From Nonomuraea harbinensis (GTDB lineage: Bacteria > Actinomycetota > Actinomycetes > Streptosporangiales > Streptosporangiaceae): 64,000 bases of DNA. Numbering within the stretch: position 1 is the first letter of the stretch; each line of letters opens with the position of its first letter. Below, one piece after another: positions 9,375 to 18,027 of this stretch. The position numbers and the translations under genes were made by a program. Location of the stretch: positions 55,668 to 119,667 of the forward strand of contig NZ_JAHKRN010000026.1 of assembly GCF_019396385.1 (NCBI RefSeq), read 5' to 3'. The notes beneath the pieces were generated by a model. It worked only from the letters and a program-made list of their open reading frames with translations, was not told the origin of the DNA and did no database searches.

Positions 9375-9423
9375 TTGCCTTCTCGTGGAGTCTGACGTAA
9401 CCTACAAATGCAGTTGGAGGTTA
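9375..9423 (+). promoter_or_regulatory. Promoter with overlapping operator for the Hsp20 gene
   Basis: TTGCCT (9375-9380) and TAACCT (9398-9403) are 17 bases apart, a plausible housekeeping promoter. An inverted repeat begins exactly at the -10 box: arms TAACCTACAA (9398-9407) and TTGGAGGTTA (9414-9423) match at 9 of 10 positions around a 6-base spacer. A regulator bound here would block the start site; the MerR-type protein two genes on is the obvious candidate. Confidence 0.55.
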
Positions 9424-9450
9424 GCGCCTAGCCAGCGAGGAGGTTCAGAC

Positions 9451-9882
9451 ATGCTCCTGACGACCGTCGACCCGTTCCTGCAGGAGTTCGAGCGCCAGTT
9501 CGACCGGCTCACCCGTCAGGCCTTCGGCGCCGGCGGAGCCGTCATGCCGATGGACGGCCTGCGCCGCGACGACGACGTGGTGCTCCGCTTCGACCTGCCG
9601 GGCATCGACCCCGGCTCGATCGAGGTCACCATCGACCGGGGTGTCCTCAGCGTCAGCGCCCACCGTGAGGAAGAGACCGGCGCGGACGAGCGTCTCTTCG
9701 TCCGCGAGCGTCCCATGGGCGCGTTCACCCGCAGGATCTACCTGTCGGAGCACCTCGACAGCGACAAGATCGACGCCGCCTACGCGGACGGCGTCCTGAC
9801 CGTGCGGATCCCCGTCCTCGAGCGCGCCAAGCCGCGCAAGGTCGAGATCCAGCGCGCGGACGTCAAGGCCATCAGGCGCTGA
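9451..9882 (+). CDS. Hsp20/alpha-crystallin small heat-shock protein
   Basis: A 143-residue small chaperone. The ATG at 9451 follows GAGGAGG; the upstream in-frame start at 9385 would lie inside the promoter. The alpha-crystallin domain runs from about residue 38 (RFDLPGIDPGSIEVTID) to 130, with the conserved A-x-x-x-G-V-L-T-V motif AYADGVLTVRIPV and a C-terminal I/V-x-I/V-like tail. It should bind unfolding proteins as an oligomer in the cytoplasm. It is followed 50 bases later by a MerR-type regulator, a pairing seen in many actinobacteria. Confidence 0.93.
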   Translation: MLLTTVDPFLQEFERQFDRLTRQAFGAGGAVMPMDGLRRDDDVVLRFDLPGIDPGSIEVTIDRGVLSVSAHREEETGADERLFVRERPMGAFTRRIYLSEHLDSDKIDAAYADGVLTVRIPVLERAKPRKVEIQRADVKAIRR

Positions 9883-9932
9883 CGCCGCACCGCGCGGGGG
9901 GCGGCTCCCCGCCCCCCGCCCCGGAGGAGGCC

Positions 9933-10247
9933 ATGATGTCCCAGCTGCCGATCGACGACGATCACGCGCCGCTCTACACGCTCGGGCAGGTGGCCGACAT
10001 GCTCCGGGTCCAGCAGGCGTTCCTGCGCCGCCTCGACCAGCACGACGTGATCAGCCCCCGGCGCTCACCGGGCGGCCAGCGGCGCTACTCGCGCCGCGAC
10101 ATCCTGGTCGTGCGCCACGTCATCGGGATGACCGACCAGGGGATGACGCTGGTCGCCGTCCGACGCATCCTCGAACTGGAGGCCGAGCTCGATCGGCTCC
10201 GCGAGGAGCTGGCGGAGGAACGGCGGCGGCAGAGCCGGCCGGACTGA
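9933..10247 (+). CDS. MerR-family regulator (HspR-like)
   Basis: A 104-residue protein with a MerR/HspR winged helix: LYTLGQVADMLRVQQAFLRR, then SPRRSPGGQRRYSRRDI, then a coiled-coil C-terminus rich in Glu and Arg (residues 70-100). It lacks a metal- or drug-binding domain and cysteines, so it is closer to HspR-type stress repressors than to classical MerR. GGAGGAGG precedes tandem ATGs at 9933/9936. Gene order suggests it autoregulates the Hsp20 transcript through the repeat at 9398-9423; that link is inference. Confidence 0.87.
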   Translation: MMSQLPIDDDHAPLYTLGQVADMLRVQQAFLRRLDQHDVISPRRSPGGQRRYSRRDILVVRHVIGMTDQGMTLVAVRRILELEAELDRLREELAEERRRQSRPD

Positions 10248-10261
10248 CCGCCGGTCGCCCG

Positions 10262-12388
10262 TCACACCGCCGTGAGGTGGATCAGCACCGCGTCGTCCGG
10301 AGACAGCGACGGGATCCCGATGCCGGACACGCCCAGCGCCCGGCCGGTGAGCACGTGCTCGCCCGTGACCCAGACCGGGTCGCCGTTCCGCGGCCGGGAG
10401 CGCACCGGCGTCAGCGGGCGGACGCGGTAGGCGGTGCCGGGGTCGAGCCCCGGCAGCCGCAGCAGGCCCGGTGGCCAGGTGACGGGCAGCGCCAGCATGG
10501 CGACGGCGAAGATCGCCTCGGAGCCGTCACCGGCCACCACCCCGTGCGCCTGGAAGCCCTCAGGCGCCTCGTCCAGCCGCACCGCCGTCCCGGTGTGCAG
10601 CAGCTCCCGGTGCCGCTTGTGCAGCTCGATCCAGCCGGCCACCTCGGCCAGCTCGGTCTCGGTCAGCGTGGTGAGGTCCCACTCCAGCCCGAAGTGGCCG
10701 AAGAACGCGGTCACCGCGCGGAACGGCAGCGCGTGGACGCGGCCGGTGGTGTGCGAGCGGGGCGCGCCGACGTGGCTGCCGATCAGCTCCGGCGGCAGCA
10801 GCTGCGCGGTCCAGCGCATGATCTGCTGCCGTTCGGTCGAGTCGATGCAGTCGCTGGCCCAGACCCGGTCGGTGTGCTCCAGGACGCCCAGGTCCACCCG
10901 GGCGCCCCCGGACGAGCAGGACTCGATCTCCAGCCCCGGACGGGCCGCGCGGATCTCGGCCAGCAGCCGGTAAAGGGCGAGCGTCTGCTCGTGCACCGCG
11001 GGCCTGCCGGTCTCCGCCCAGCCCGCGTCGACCAGGTCGCGGTTGTGGTCCCACTTGACGTAGTCGATGTCGTACTCGCCGATCAGGGCCAGCAGCCGTT
11101 CCTTGACGTAGGCGTACGCGTCCGGGTGCGCGATGTTGAGCACCTGCTGGTGACGGGCGGTGGGCGGCAGCCGGTCACCGGCCCCCATGATCCACTCGGG
11201 ATGGGCGCGGGCCAGGTCGGAGTCCGGGTTGACCATCTCCGGCTCGAACCACAGCCCGAACTCCATGCCGTGCGCCCGCACCCGCTCCACCAGAGGCTTG
11301 AGCCCGCCGGGCCACACCTCAGGGTCGACGTACCAGTCGCCGAGCCCGGCCCGGTCGTCGCGCCGGCCCCTGAACCAGCCGTCGTCCAGCACGAACCGCT
11401 CCACGCCGATCCGGGCCGCCCGGTCGGCCAGCTCGGTCAGCCGGTCCAGGTCGTGGTCGAAGTAGACGGCCTCCCACGTGTTGAGCACCACCGGCCGCGG
11501 CGCCGGCGGATGGGACGGGCGGGCGCGCAGGAAGCCGTGGAAGCGGTGCGCGGCCTCGTCGAGCCCGCGCCCGTACGCCGCGTAGATCCACGGCCCCGGG
11601 TACGACTCGCCCTCGGCGAGCACGACCTCGCCCGGCAGCAGCAGCTCGCCGCCGCCGAGGTGGGTGCGGCCGGTGTGGACGCGTTCGGCGTAGGAGAGGT
11701 GGTTGCCGCTGAACGCGACGTGCACCCCCCACACCTCGCCGCGCCGGAAGCCCGCGTCCGGGGTGGTGGCGAACAGCACGGTCGCGGCGTCGGCGCCGGT
11801 CCGGCCGTGGCGGCCCTCGCGCAGGTGGGTGCCGACGGTGATCGGCCGCCGCTGCGGGACCCGCTCCTTGGACCAGCGGCCGGCCTGGTCGAGCAGGTCG
11901 GTGGCGACGGCGGGCACCGGCAGCGCCAGGTGCAGCGCCTCCAGCGTGTACGGGTCCGCGTGGTCGTTGCGCAGCCCGGCCCTGGCCCGCAGCAGCCCCG
12001 AAGGGTGCAGCTCGACGGTGAGCGACAGCGTGAGCCGGGCGCGCGGGTCGGCGGCCTCCGCGGTGAGCGCCCGCACCCCGCCGCCCTCTTCGAGCCCGTA
12101 CGTGACGGCGGTGAAGGCGGGCGACCAGTCGCGCCCCGCGCGGTGACCCCGCAGGCCGGGCATGCCGGTCCAGCCGGTGCGCGCCTCGGGGACCAGGCCG
12201 GTGCGTACGGGGACGTCGGAGGTCAGGTCGAGGCGGGGCCGCAGCGAGGAGACCAGCGCGGCCAGCGCCCGGTAGTCGAGCGGGCCCAGGTCTGGCCCCC
12301 AGTGCAGGATGGCGGGCAGGGCGTCGGAGGGGCATTCGATCACCAAGGAGACCCCGGAGGCCCTGAAGTGGTGGATGACAGGCTCCAT
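10262..12388 (-). CDS. GH36 alpha-galactosidase
   Basis: A 708-residue family 36 glycoside hydrolase hydrolysing terminal alpha-galactosides such as melibiose and raffinose. The central barrel shows VLDDGWF, the WDHN block with the nucleophile Asp (DYVKWDHNRD, about residue 445), SCSSGGARVDLG, and the acid/base Asp in WASDCID near residue 507. An N-terminal beta-sandwich (about residues 1-300) and a short C-terminal beta domain are present. There is no signal peptide, so it is intracellular. It is a single gene convergent with the MerR gene (14 bases apart) and divergent from a secreted-protein gene. The ribosome-binding site is weak. Confidence 0.94.
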   Translation of the reverse strand: MEPVIHHFRASGVSLVIECPSDALPAILHWGPDLGPLDYRALAALVSSLRPRLDLTSDVPVRTGLVPEARTGWTGMPGLRGHRAGRDWSPAFTAVTYGLEEGGGVRALTAEAADPRARLTLSLTVELHPSGLLRARAGLRNDHADPYTLEALHLALPVPAVATDLLDQAGRWSKERVPQRRPITVGTHLREGRHGRTGADAATVLFATTPDAGFRRGEVWGVHVAFSGNHLSYAERVHTGRTHLGGGELLLPGEVVLAEGESYPGPWIYAAYGRGLDEAAHRFHGFLRARPSHPPAPRPVVLNTWEAVYFDHDLDRLTELADRAARIGVERFVLDDGWFRGRRDDRAGLGDWYVDPEVWPGGLKPLVERVRAHGMEFGLWFEPEMVNPDSDLARAHPEWIMGAGDRLPPTARHQQVLNIAHPDAYAYVKERLLALIGEYDIDYVKWDHNRDLVDAGWAETGRPAVHEQTLALYRLLAEIRAARPGLEIESCSSGGARVDLGVLEHTDRVWASDCIDSTERQQIMRWTAQLLPPELIGSHVGAPRSHTTGRVHALPFRAVTAFFGHFGLEWDLTTLTETELAEVAGWIELHKRHRELLHTGTAVRLDEAPEGFQAHGVVAGDGSEAIFAVAMLALPVTWPPGLLRLPGLDPGTAYRVRPLTPVRSRPRNGDPVWVTGEHVLTGRALGVSGIGIPSLSPDDAVLIHLTAV

Positions 12389-12509
12389 GCGCGTCTTTCT
12401 GGGTGAGGGGACAACGCTCGGCTCGATCGTTTCACACGGCCCCGAGACGTCCCCGTGATGATCGTCTGCGAGGATGCCCCGATCCCGTACTGATCATGAA
12501 GGACATCCG

Positions 12510-13283
12510 ATGAAGCGTGCCATAGCCGCGCTGGCGGGCGCCGCCGCCCTCCTCGCCGCCGCCCCCGCCCACGCGACCGCCCCGGCCGACCCCGTGAAGG
12601 TCCTGCAGAAGCGGCTGGCCAAGGGCACGGGGCTGAAGTTCACCGACACCATCTCGTACATCGACCTGGAGGGAACGACGGCGGCGCTGCGCCGCACCGG
12701 GAAGCTGACGCTGGACCGGAAGGGCGCCGCCGCCGTCGAGGTGCGTGCCCGCACCGTGAAGAACGACGCGGACCACCTCGGAGGCATCGTGGACGACGAG
12801 CGGGTGATCGCCGTCGGCAAGCGGACCTACGTCAAGGGGGGCATCCTGTCCCGCAGCGCGCCGGAGGGCAAGACCTGGGTCAAGCTCCCCCGCGCCTCTC
12901 TCGGCCTGGGCGGTCGGTACAGCCAGACGATCAACCCGGCCGAGCCCGCCACGCTGAAGGCGCTGATCACCTCCGGCGAGAAGTCCGGGCGCACGTACAC
13001 CGGCAAGATCAGCGAAGCAGAGCTGTGGAAGATCTCTTCCTGGTTCCGGCTCTCCAAGGTGATCAAACCCACGGATCCGGAAGTGCTGGAGTACCGGCTC
13101 ACACTGAGCGCGGGCGAGCTCCCCCAGAGGCTCGTCACCACCTTCCCCGCCGCCTCCGGACCGTGGCGGCGCAGCCACAACGGCGGCGAGACGATCAGCG
13201 TCGACACCCGCTACACCGGCTGGGGGAGCAAGGTGCGCATCAGCGCTCCGGCCAGGAGCCAGGTGCACGAGGTGAAGCGCTGA
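12510..13283 (+). CDS. Secreted protein of unknown function
   Basis: A 257-residue protein starting at ATG 12510 after AAGGA. A signal peptide is clear (MKRAIAALAGAAALLAAAPAHA) with no lipobox Cys. The mature part alternates beta-strand-like segments (GKLTLDRKGAAAVEVRA, ERVIAVGKRTYVKGG, KVRISAP), which recalls the LppX/LprG-type lipid-carrier fold found in actinobacterial envelope proteins; this is a fold guess only. Its 3' end overlaps that of the convergent monooxygenase gene by 44 bases. Confidence 0.75.
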   Translation: MKRAIAALAGAAALLAAAPAHATAPADPVKVLQKRLAKGTGLKFTDTISYIDLEGTTAALRRTGKLTLDRKGAAAVEVRARTVKNDADHLGGIVDDERVIAVGKRTYVKGGILSRSAPEGKTWVKLPRASLGLGGRYSQTINPAEPATLKALITSGEKSGRTYTGKISEAELWKISSWFRLSKVIKPTDPEVLEYRLTLSAGELPQRLVTTFPAASGPWRRSHNGGETISVDTRYTGWGSKVRISAPARSQVHEVKR

Positions 13284-14451
13284 ACAGCTCGTGACCTCCT
13301 GGGCCGAGCCTGCCCGCCAGCAACCGGCCCGCGCCCGGCAGCGCGGCCAGCCGCAGCAGCCAGTCGCGGGCCGCGATCCGGCCCCGGCTCGGCGGCGCCA
13401 TCCACTTGACGAACCGGCGGCCGAACCGCTGCACCCGCGCCACGGGCCCGCGCATCCGCGCCTCGTAACGCGCCGACGCGGCGGGCACATCCGCCAGGAG
13501 CCCTCCGCCGGGCACGTCAGGCCCGCCACCGGTCAGTTCCTCCGCGAGCACCCGGGCCGCCGCCATCGCCAGCGACGCCCCGTGTCCGGCGAACAGCGAC
13601 ACCGCCTGGCAGGCGTCGCCCAGCAGCACCACCCGGCCCCGGCTCCACGCGTCCATCTCCACCTGGCTCACCTGGTCGTAGTACAGCTCCGGCGGGTCCG
13701 GGCAGTGCGGCAGCACCCGGGGCAGGATCCAGCCCAGGTGCCCGTACCGCTCACGCAGCGCGGCAGCGGGGGCGGCGGGCCAGGCCGGATCGGGCTCGCG
13801 GTGCAGGAACAGCATCGCGAGCCGGCCGCCGCGCAGCGCGTACGCGCCGGCCATCATCCCGGGAACGGTCAGCATGCGGTAGCGCACGCCCACCCGCCGG
13901 CTCAGCTCCTCGTCGTCGAGCGAGTACGCGGCCACGTGGTGGCCCAGGTAGCGCACGAACCGCTCCCGCGGCCCGAAGACCAGCTCCCGCACCCGCGAGT
14001 GCACGCCGTCGGCGCCCACCAGCAGGTCGGCGTCCCGCCACGTCCCGTCGGAGAGCAGGACGCGCACGCCGCCCGAGCCCTGCTCCACCGCGTCCACGGT
14101 GAGTCCGTACCGCACGGGCGAGCGCACCCGGTCGGCGACGGCCCGCGCCAGATCGCCCCGGAGCAGGCTGGTCACCCCGTACGCGCCGGGCGGCAGCGTC
14201 AGCCGGCTGGTGGTGCGCCCGTCCCCGTCCACGTAGCCGAGCTCGTTCACCTCGTAACGCAGCTCGCGCAGCCTCTCGCTCAGCCCCATCCGCGCGGCCA
14301 CCTCGGCACCCGGGCCGTAGAAGTCGATCATGTAGCCGTCGTCGCGGAACGACCCGGCCCGCTCCACCAGCTCCACGTCCCACCCGGCCCGCTCCAGATG
14401 CCAGGCCAGCGTCAGCCCCGCGATGCCGGCGCCGCACACCACCGCTCTCAT
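13240..14451 (-). CDS. FAD-dependent monooxygenase (PHBH-like)
   Basis: A 403-residue class A flavoprotein hydroxylase. It starts with the Rossmann GxGxxG motif (VVCGAGIAGLTLAWHLERAG), carries the DG motif (LLVGADGVHSRVRELVFG) and the second FAD motif (RVVLLGDACQAVSLFAGHG). It would hydroxylate or epoxidise a small organic substrate with NAD(P)H and oxygen. Its ATG overlaps the TetR stop (ATGA), so the two are one transcript. The arrangement fits a regulator-enzyme pair for detoxification of an aromatic or antibiotic-like compound; the substrate is unknown. Confidence 0.9.
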   Translation of the reverse strand: MRAVVCGAGIAGLTLAWHLERAGWDVELVERAGSFRDDGYMIDFYGPGAEVAARMGLSERLRELRYEVNELGYVDGDGRTTSRLTLPPGAYGVTSLLRGDLARAVADRVRSPVRYGLTVDAVEQGSGGVRVLLSDGTWRDADLLVGADGVHSRVRELVFGPRERFVRYLGHHVAAYSLDDEELSRRVGVRYRMLTVPGMMAGAYALRGGRLAMLFLHREPDPAWPAAPAAALRERYGHLGWILPRVLPHCPDPPELYYDQVSQVEMDAWSRGRVVLLGDACQAVSLFAGHGASLAMAAARVLAEELTGGGPDVPGGGLLADVPAASARYEARMRGPVARVQRFGRRFVKWMAPPSRGRIAARDWLLRLAALPGAGRLLAGRLGPGGHELFSASPRAPGSWPER

Positions 14452-15005
14452 CGCGTCCCCTCCCGCACCAGGGCCAGAAGCGGCGCGGCCAGCCGGTCCG
14501 GATCGAGGGCGGGGTCGAGCGCGCGATGCAGCACGATGCCGTCCATCGCCGCCGCCAGCACGGCCGCCACCGCGTCCGCGTCGCCCTCGTGCCCCCGCTC
14601 GCGCAGCCACGCCGCCACCACGGCCCGGAACCCGCCGACCTGCCCGCGCAGCCGCTCCCGCAGCTCCGGGATCCGGGTGGCGGCCAGGTAGAGCTCCGCG
14701 ACCAGCAGCGACGCGGGGTCGGTGCCCGGATAGCGGCCCAGCTCGGCCACCATCCAGCGCACCCCGTCGCCGAGGTCGGCGTGCCGCGCCAGGCCGCCCG
14801 CGAACTCCTCCAGCAGCCGCCCCGTCACCTCCGTGCCCGCCTCGGCCAGCAGGTCCGTCACCGACGAGAAGTGGTAGTGCACCACCCCCGGCGCGACCCC
14901 CGCCCGCTCGGCCACCATCCGCGTGGACACCCCGCCCCAGCCCGCCTCCACGATCAGTGGGACGGCCGCGTCGAGCAGCCGCCGCCTCGTCGGAACCGCT
15001 GTCAT
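14448..15005 (-). CDS. TetR-family repressor
   Basis: A 185-residue regulator. The start at 15005 is chosen because AAGGAGGG sits directly upstream; an ATG 15 codons earlier would lie inside the operator. The HTH spans residues 5-50 (RRRLLDAAVPLIVEAGWGG ... GVVHYHFSSVTDLL). The remaining helices form a ligand pocket of the TetR C-terminal type. It is the first gene of a two-gene operon with the FAD monooxygenase and probably represses both through the palindrome at 15030. Confidence 0.92.
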   Translation of the reverse strand: MTAVPTRRRLLDAAVPLIVEAGWGGVSTRMVAERAGVAPGVVHYHFSSVTDLLAEAGTEVTGRLLEEFAGGLARHADLGDGVRWMVAELGRYPGTDPASLLVAELYLAATRIPELRERLRGQVGGFRAVVAAWLRERGHEGDADAVAAVLAAAMDGIVLHRALDPALDPDRLAAPLLALVREGTR

Positions 15006-15029
15006 ACACCCTCCTTTTGGACGAACGCC

Positions 15030-15045
15030 TTGGACGACTGTCCAA
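15030..15045. promoter_or_regulatory. Palindromic operator upstream of the TetR gene
   Basis: TTGGAC-GACT-GTCCAA, perfect 6-bp arms 25 bases ahead of the TetR start. A half-site TTGGAC(GA) recurs at 15018. Size, symmetry and place fit a TetR autoregulatory operator. Confidence 0.6.
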
Positions 15046-15090
15046 CACACTACGCGCGAAGGCCCGGAAAGGTCCAGCGGAGGGATCTAC

Positions 15091-16131
15091 TCAGGAGAGA
15101 TGGCGGCGCAGCAGCAGCATCGCGGCGTCGTCCGGCAGCGGCCCGCCGACGTGCTGGATCAGGTCGGCGCGCAGCGCGTCGAGGGCTTCCTGCGGCTCAC
15201 CGGCCAGCAGGAGCCCGGTGCGGTCGGTCAGCGGGTAGAAGTCGCCGGCGCGGTTGCGCGCCTCGATCACCCCGTCGGTGAACAGCAGGATCTGGTCGCC
15301 CACGCCGAACGCCACCCGGTGCGGCTTGGGCCGGTCGGTCGCGAGCGCTCCGAGCCCCAGCGGCAGGCTCTCCTCCGGCGGATCCACCGTGATGATCTTC
15401 CCCTCGCCGCGGATCAGCAGCGGCGCGGGATGCCCGAAGTTCAGCAGCGAGATCTCCTCGTCGTGCACCTCGGCCAGGATCGCCGTCACGAACGTCTCCG
15501 CGCTCAGGTGGCGGCCCAGGCTGGCCTCCAGCCGCTCGCCCACCTCGGTCAGCTCGCTCATGTCGTACGCGGCCTCGCGGAAGGCGCCGAGCACCCACGC
15601 GGCGGTCTCCACCGCGGTCAGCCCTTTGCCCTGCACGTCGCCGATCAGCAGCCGCACCCCGTGCGGTGTCGTGACCACCTCGTACAGGTCACCGCCGATC
15701 TGCGCCTCCGCCGCCGCCGACGTGTACGACAGCGCGATCCGCAGGTCGGCGGCCCGGCGCGGGACCGGCCGCAGCAGCACCCGCTGGGCGGCCTCGGCGA
15801 CCAGGCGCACATTGGCCAGCTCGCGCTCGCGTCGCAGCCGCAGGCGGCTGACGATCATGCTGGCCGCGGTGACGCCCGCGACCGTGGCGATGGTGATGTT
15901 GTTCTGCCGGGTCAGCAGCGTGCCCTGATACGCGGCCAGGGGCACGCACAGAGCCAGCGCCGCCACGCCCACGAAAGCGGTCCTGCGCACGCTCCCGTAC
16001 ACGGAGGCGAACGTCGGGCCCAGCGTCAGCAGCGGGAGGAAACCCAGATCGCGGCCGGCCATCAGGTCGGTCACCGCCACCGCGAGCAGCACGGCGAACG
16101 GCAGGTAGCGCAGCACGACCTGCGATCTCAC
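15091..16131 (-). CDS. Membrane-anchored PP2C-type (SpoIIE) phosphatase
   Basis: A 346-residue protein with an N-terminal membrane region of three to four segments (residues 5-95, no sensor domain recognised) followed by a SpoIIE-like PPM serine phosphatase domain. Metal-binding aspartates are visible in GGDLYEV, VQGKG preceded by IGD, LFTDGVIEARN and the C-terminal PDDAAMLLLRR. Such enzymes dephosphorylate anti-anti-sigma factors in partner-switching pathways. No STAS or RsbW partner is adjacent. A second PP2C without membrane segments lies at 21631. Confidence 0.9.
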   Translation of the reverse strand: MRSQVVLRYLPFAVLLAVAVTDLMAGRDLGFLPLLTLGPTFASVYGSVRRTAFVGVAALALCVPLAAYQGTLLTRQNNITIATVAGVTAASMIVSRLRLRRERELANVRLVAEAAQRVLLRPVPRRAADLRIALSYTSAAAEAQIGGDLYEVVTTPHGVRLLIGDVQGKGLTAVETAAWVLGAFREAAYDMSELTEVGERLEASLGRHLSAETFVTAILAEVHDEEISLLNFGHPAPLLIRGEGKIITVDPPEESLPLGLGALATDRPKPHRVAFGVGDQILLFTDGVIEARNRAGDFYPLTDRTGLLLAGEPQEALDALRADLIQHVGGPLPDDAAMLLLRRHLS

Positions 16132-16342
16132 CGGAGCCCCTTACCCCGTCGCCGCCCAGTCCCGACCCGCGCTCCCAGCACTTTCCTCCCCGAGCGTGCA
16201 CGAACTCCCGGCCGTGAGACGTCAACGGCGCGCCGAGACAATCATGGCCGATCAAGGCGGTTTCGTTACCGACCGTTTCCCAATCGTAAGTCTTGCCTGC
16301 GGCGCGCCCCGGGAAAGACGCGCGGCTATCTGGACCGGATGC

Positions 16343-16687
16343 TCAGCGGGCTTCGTGCCGCTGACGGCAGGGCACGCAGTGCCGGGTCAGCGGCCTGATC
16401 TTCAACCGCTCGAACGGGATGCTGGTGCCGCAGTCGGCGCAGCGGCTGTAGCTGCCGTCCGCCAGCCGCTCCAGGGCGTCGCGGATCTCGGTGATGGTCC
16501 GCTCGGTGGCGGCCAGGTCGGCCAGCACGCCCTGCTTGGAGCCGTCGTCCGTGCCACCGCCTCCCTCCACCAGTGCCCGGAGCTCGTCCAGCCTGGAGGC
16601 GCGCCACATGAGCTGGCTCTGCAGGTTCTCGCTGATGGTCTGGACCTGGACTTCGCTGAGCATGACGTGCTCGTCGTGCTGGGTCAT
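16343..16687 (-). CDS. DksA/TraR-type C4 zinc-finger protein
   Basis: A 114-residue protein with a predicted helical hairpin (residues 12-70) and a C-terminal C4 zinc finger, CADC...CVPC, of the DksA/TraR family. Family members enter the RNA polymerase secondary channel or act as general stress factors; function of this paralogue is not known. AAGGA precedes the ATG. It is the last gene of a three-gene minus-strand unit, 57 bases after the MreB-like gene, with another DksA-type protein at the front. Confidence 0.87.
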   Translation of the reverse strand: MTQHDEHVMLSEVQVQTISENLQSQLMWRASRLDELRALVEGGGGTDDGSKQGVLADLAATERTITEIRDALERLADGSYSRCADCGTSIPFERLKIRPLTRHCVPCRQRHEAR

Positions 16688-16744
16688 GGAATGCGTCCTT
16701 ACGTGAGAGAGAGGTGTTCGTAGCTGCGGAAGAGGGGACGGCGC

Positions 16745-17509
16745 TCAGGCCGTGGGAAGGGCGAGCAGTGCCGCCATGGGAGGCAGGCACAGCCGCGCCA
16801 GCCCGCGCACGGTGGCGTGCGCGGGTTCGGGGGCGCTGCTCACCGTCATGCGCAGCCTGGAGCACAGGCGCCCCGCCAGCCCGGCTTCCGCCGCGCCGCC
16901 GCCGGTGAGCATCAGCCCGCCCTCGCGCGCCGCCGGGCGCAGCCGGGCCGGCAGGCGGGCCAGGAGTTCGGCCGCCATCTCGGTGACGCGGTCCTGGACG
17001 TGCGCGGGCAGCGACCCGTCGCCATCGGCGGGCAGCTGGACGGCGAAGGCGTCGGTGACGGCGGCGTCCCTGATGACCACCGCCTCGATGATGCCCGCGC
17101 CGACGTCCATCAGAAGCCGCGGGCGCGGGCCGGTGATGTCCAGGCCGCTGCCGAGCGCGGCGGCCAGCGGCTCCTCCACCACGGTCGCCGGACAGCCGGC
17201 GGCCCGCTCGACGATGCCGGTGACCGTGGCCCGCTCGGCGGGCGAGGCGGTCACCGGCACGCCCACCAGCACCCGGCCGGGCGTCCGCGCGCCCTCGGGC
17301 AGTGCGGTGCGCAGCACCTGGTCGACCAGCCGCGCGCAGGCGGCGACGTCGGCGACCAGGCCGTGCCTGACCGGCCGGGCGGAGCCGGGCACGCCGGACG
17401 GCTCGTCGACGATCGAAGGGTGGCCGAAACCGATCAGGCGGATCCGCGCGGTGCCGAGATCGACCGCGGCCCTGTCGTCCAGCCAGGAAACGCGGCCGTT
17501 CCCGGTCAC
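16745..17509 (-). CDS. Short MreB-like actin-fold protein
   Basis: A 254-residue protein whose sequence follows MreB: phosphate-1 motif AVDLGTARIRL, HPSIVDEPS, HGLVAD, the VLVGVPVTASPAER block, VVEEPLAAALGSGLD, phosphate-2 DVGAGIIEAVVI and adenosine motif MLTGGGAAEAGLAGRL. MreB proteins are about 330-345 residues; the missing part is mostly subdomain IIA/IIB between phosphate-2 and adenosine motifs, so polymer contacts may be altered. The GTG start overlaps the upstream DksA-type stop (GTGA), implying coupling. It is not next to mreC/mreD, so a role in lateral wall growth is doubtful. Confidence 0.72.
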   Translation of the reverse strand: MTGNGRVSWLDDRAAVDLGTARIRLIGFGHPSIVDEPSGVPGSARPVRHGLVADVAACARLVDQVLRTALPEGARTPGRVLVGVPVTASPAERATVTGIVERAAGCPATVVEEPLAAALGSGLDITGPRPRLLMDVGAGIIEAVVIRDAAVTDAFAVQLPADGDGSLPAHVQDRVTEMAAELLARLPARLRPAAREGGLMLTGGGAAEAGLAGRLCSRLRMTVSSAPEPAHATVRGLARLCLPPMAALLALPTA

Positions 17510-17946
17510 GTCCCGTTCCCCGCCTCGTCTCCGGCTCCAGGTCCCGGCGGGACGGCCGCCTCGGGCCGGCTCCGCTCCGGGACTCCCGCGGGGGCCGGGC
17601 GCGGCGCCGGGATCTCGGTGGCGCCGGAGGGCCCCTGCTGCTCCCTGGTGCCGGCGCAAGCGAGGCAGAGCTGCTCGTGCGGGATGCGGCGCAGCACACC
17701 GTACGGAATGAAGGCGCCGCAACGCACACAGGTGCCGTACAGGCCGCGGTCCATCCGGGCGAGCGCCGACTCGATCGCGTCGCTCTCCCGGCGGGCGAGC
17801 CCGGCCAGCGCCGCGGAACCCGCCGTCACGGCGGCCGACAGGTCGGCGCGAGCGGCGGCGAGCCGCTCCTCCAGCAGGTCGCGCAGCTCCTCAAGCCGCG
17901 CACGGTGCTGGTCGTAGTCCTGCATGAGTGTCTGCAATGAAGCCAT
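17506..17946 (-). CDS. DksA/TraR-type zinc-finger protein with Pro-rich tail
   Basis: A 146-residue protein: coiled-coil-like N-terminus (residues 1-65, rich in Glu/Arg/Ala), C4 zinc finger CVRC...CLAC at residues 75-100, then a Pro/Ala/Gly-rich disordered tail of about 45 residues. AGGAG lies 9 bases before the ATG. It overlaps the MreB-like gene by 4 bases and is the first gene of the unit. The tail is absent from the related protein at 16343. Confidence 0.85.
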   Translation of the reverse strand: MASLQTLMQDYDQHRARLEELRDLLEERLAAARADLSAAVTAGSAALAGLARRESDAIESALARMDRGLYGTCVRCGAFIPYGVLRRIPHEQLCLACAGTREQQGPSGATEIPAPRPAPAGVPERSRPEAAVPPGPGAGDEAGNGT

Positions 17947-18027
17947 GAGGCATCGCTCCTAGCCTGAGAGATCCGGCGCGTACGCCGAGGAGGCCCCGCG
18001 CCGCGACAGCACGGGGAGGGAAGATCT

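Noticed and set aside
9385..9450. Earlier in-frame start for the Hsp20 gene
   Set aside because: It would lie upstream of the -10 box and operator; GAGGAGG before ATG 9451 decides the start.
14452..15048. N-terminal extension of the FAD monooxygenase frame through the TetR gene
   Set aside because: The Rossmann motif starts at ATG 14451; the upstream part is a shadow of the TetR gene, which is intact in another frame.
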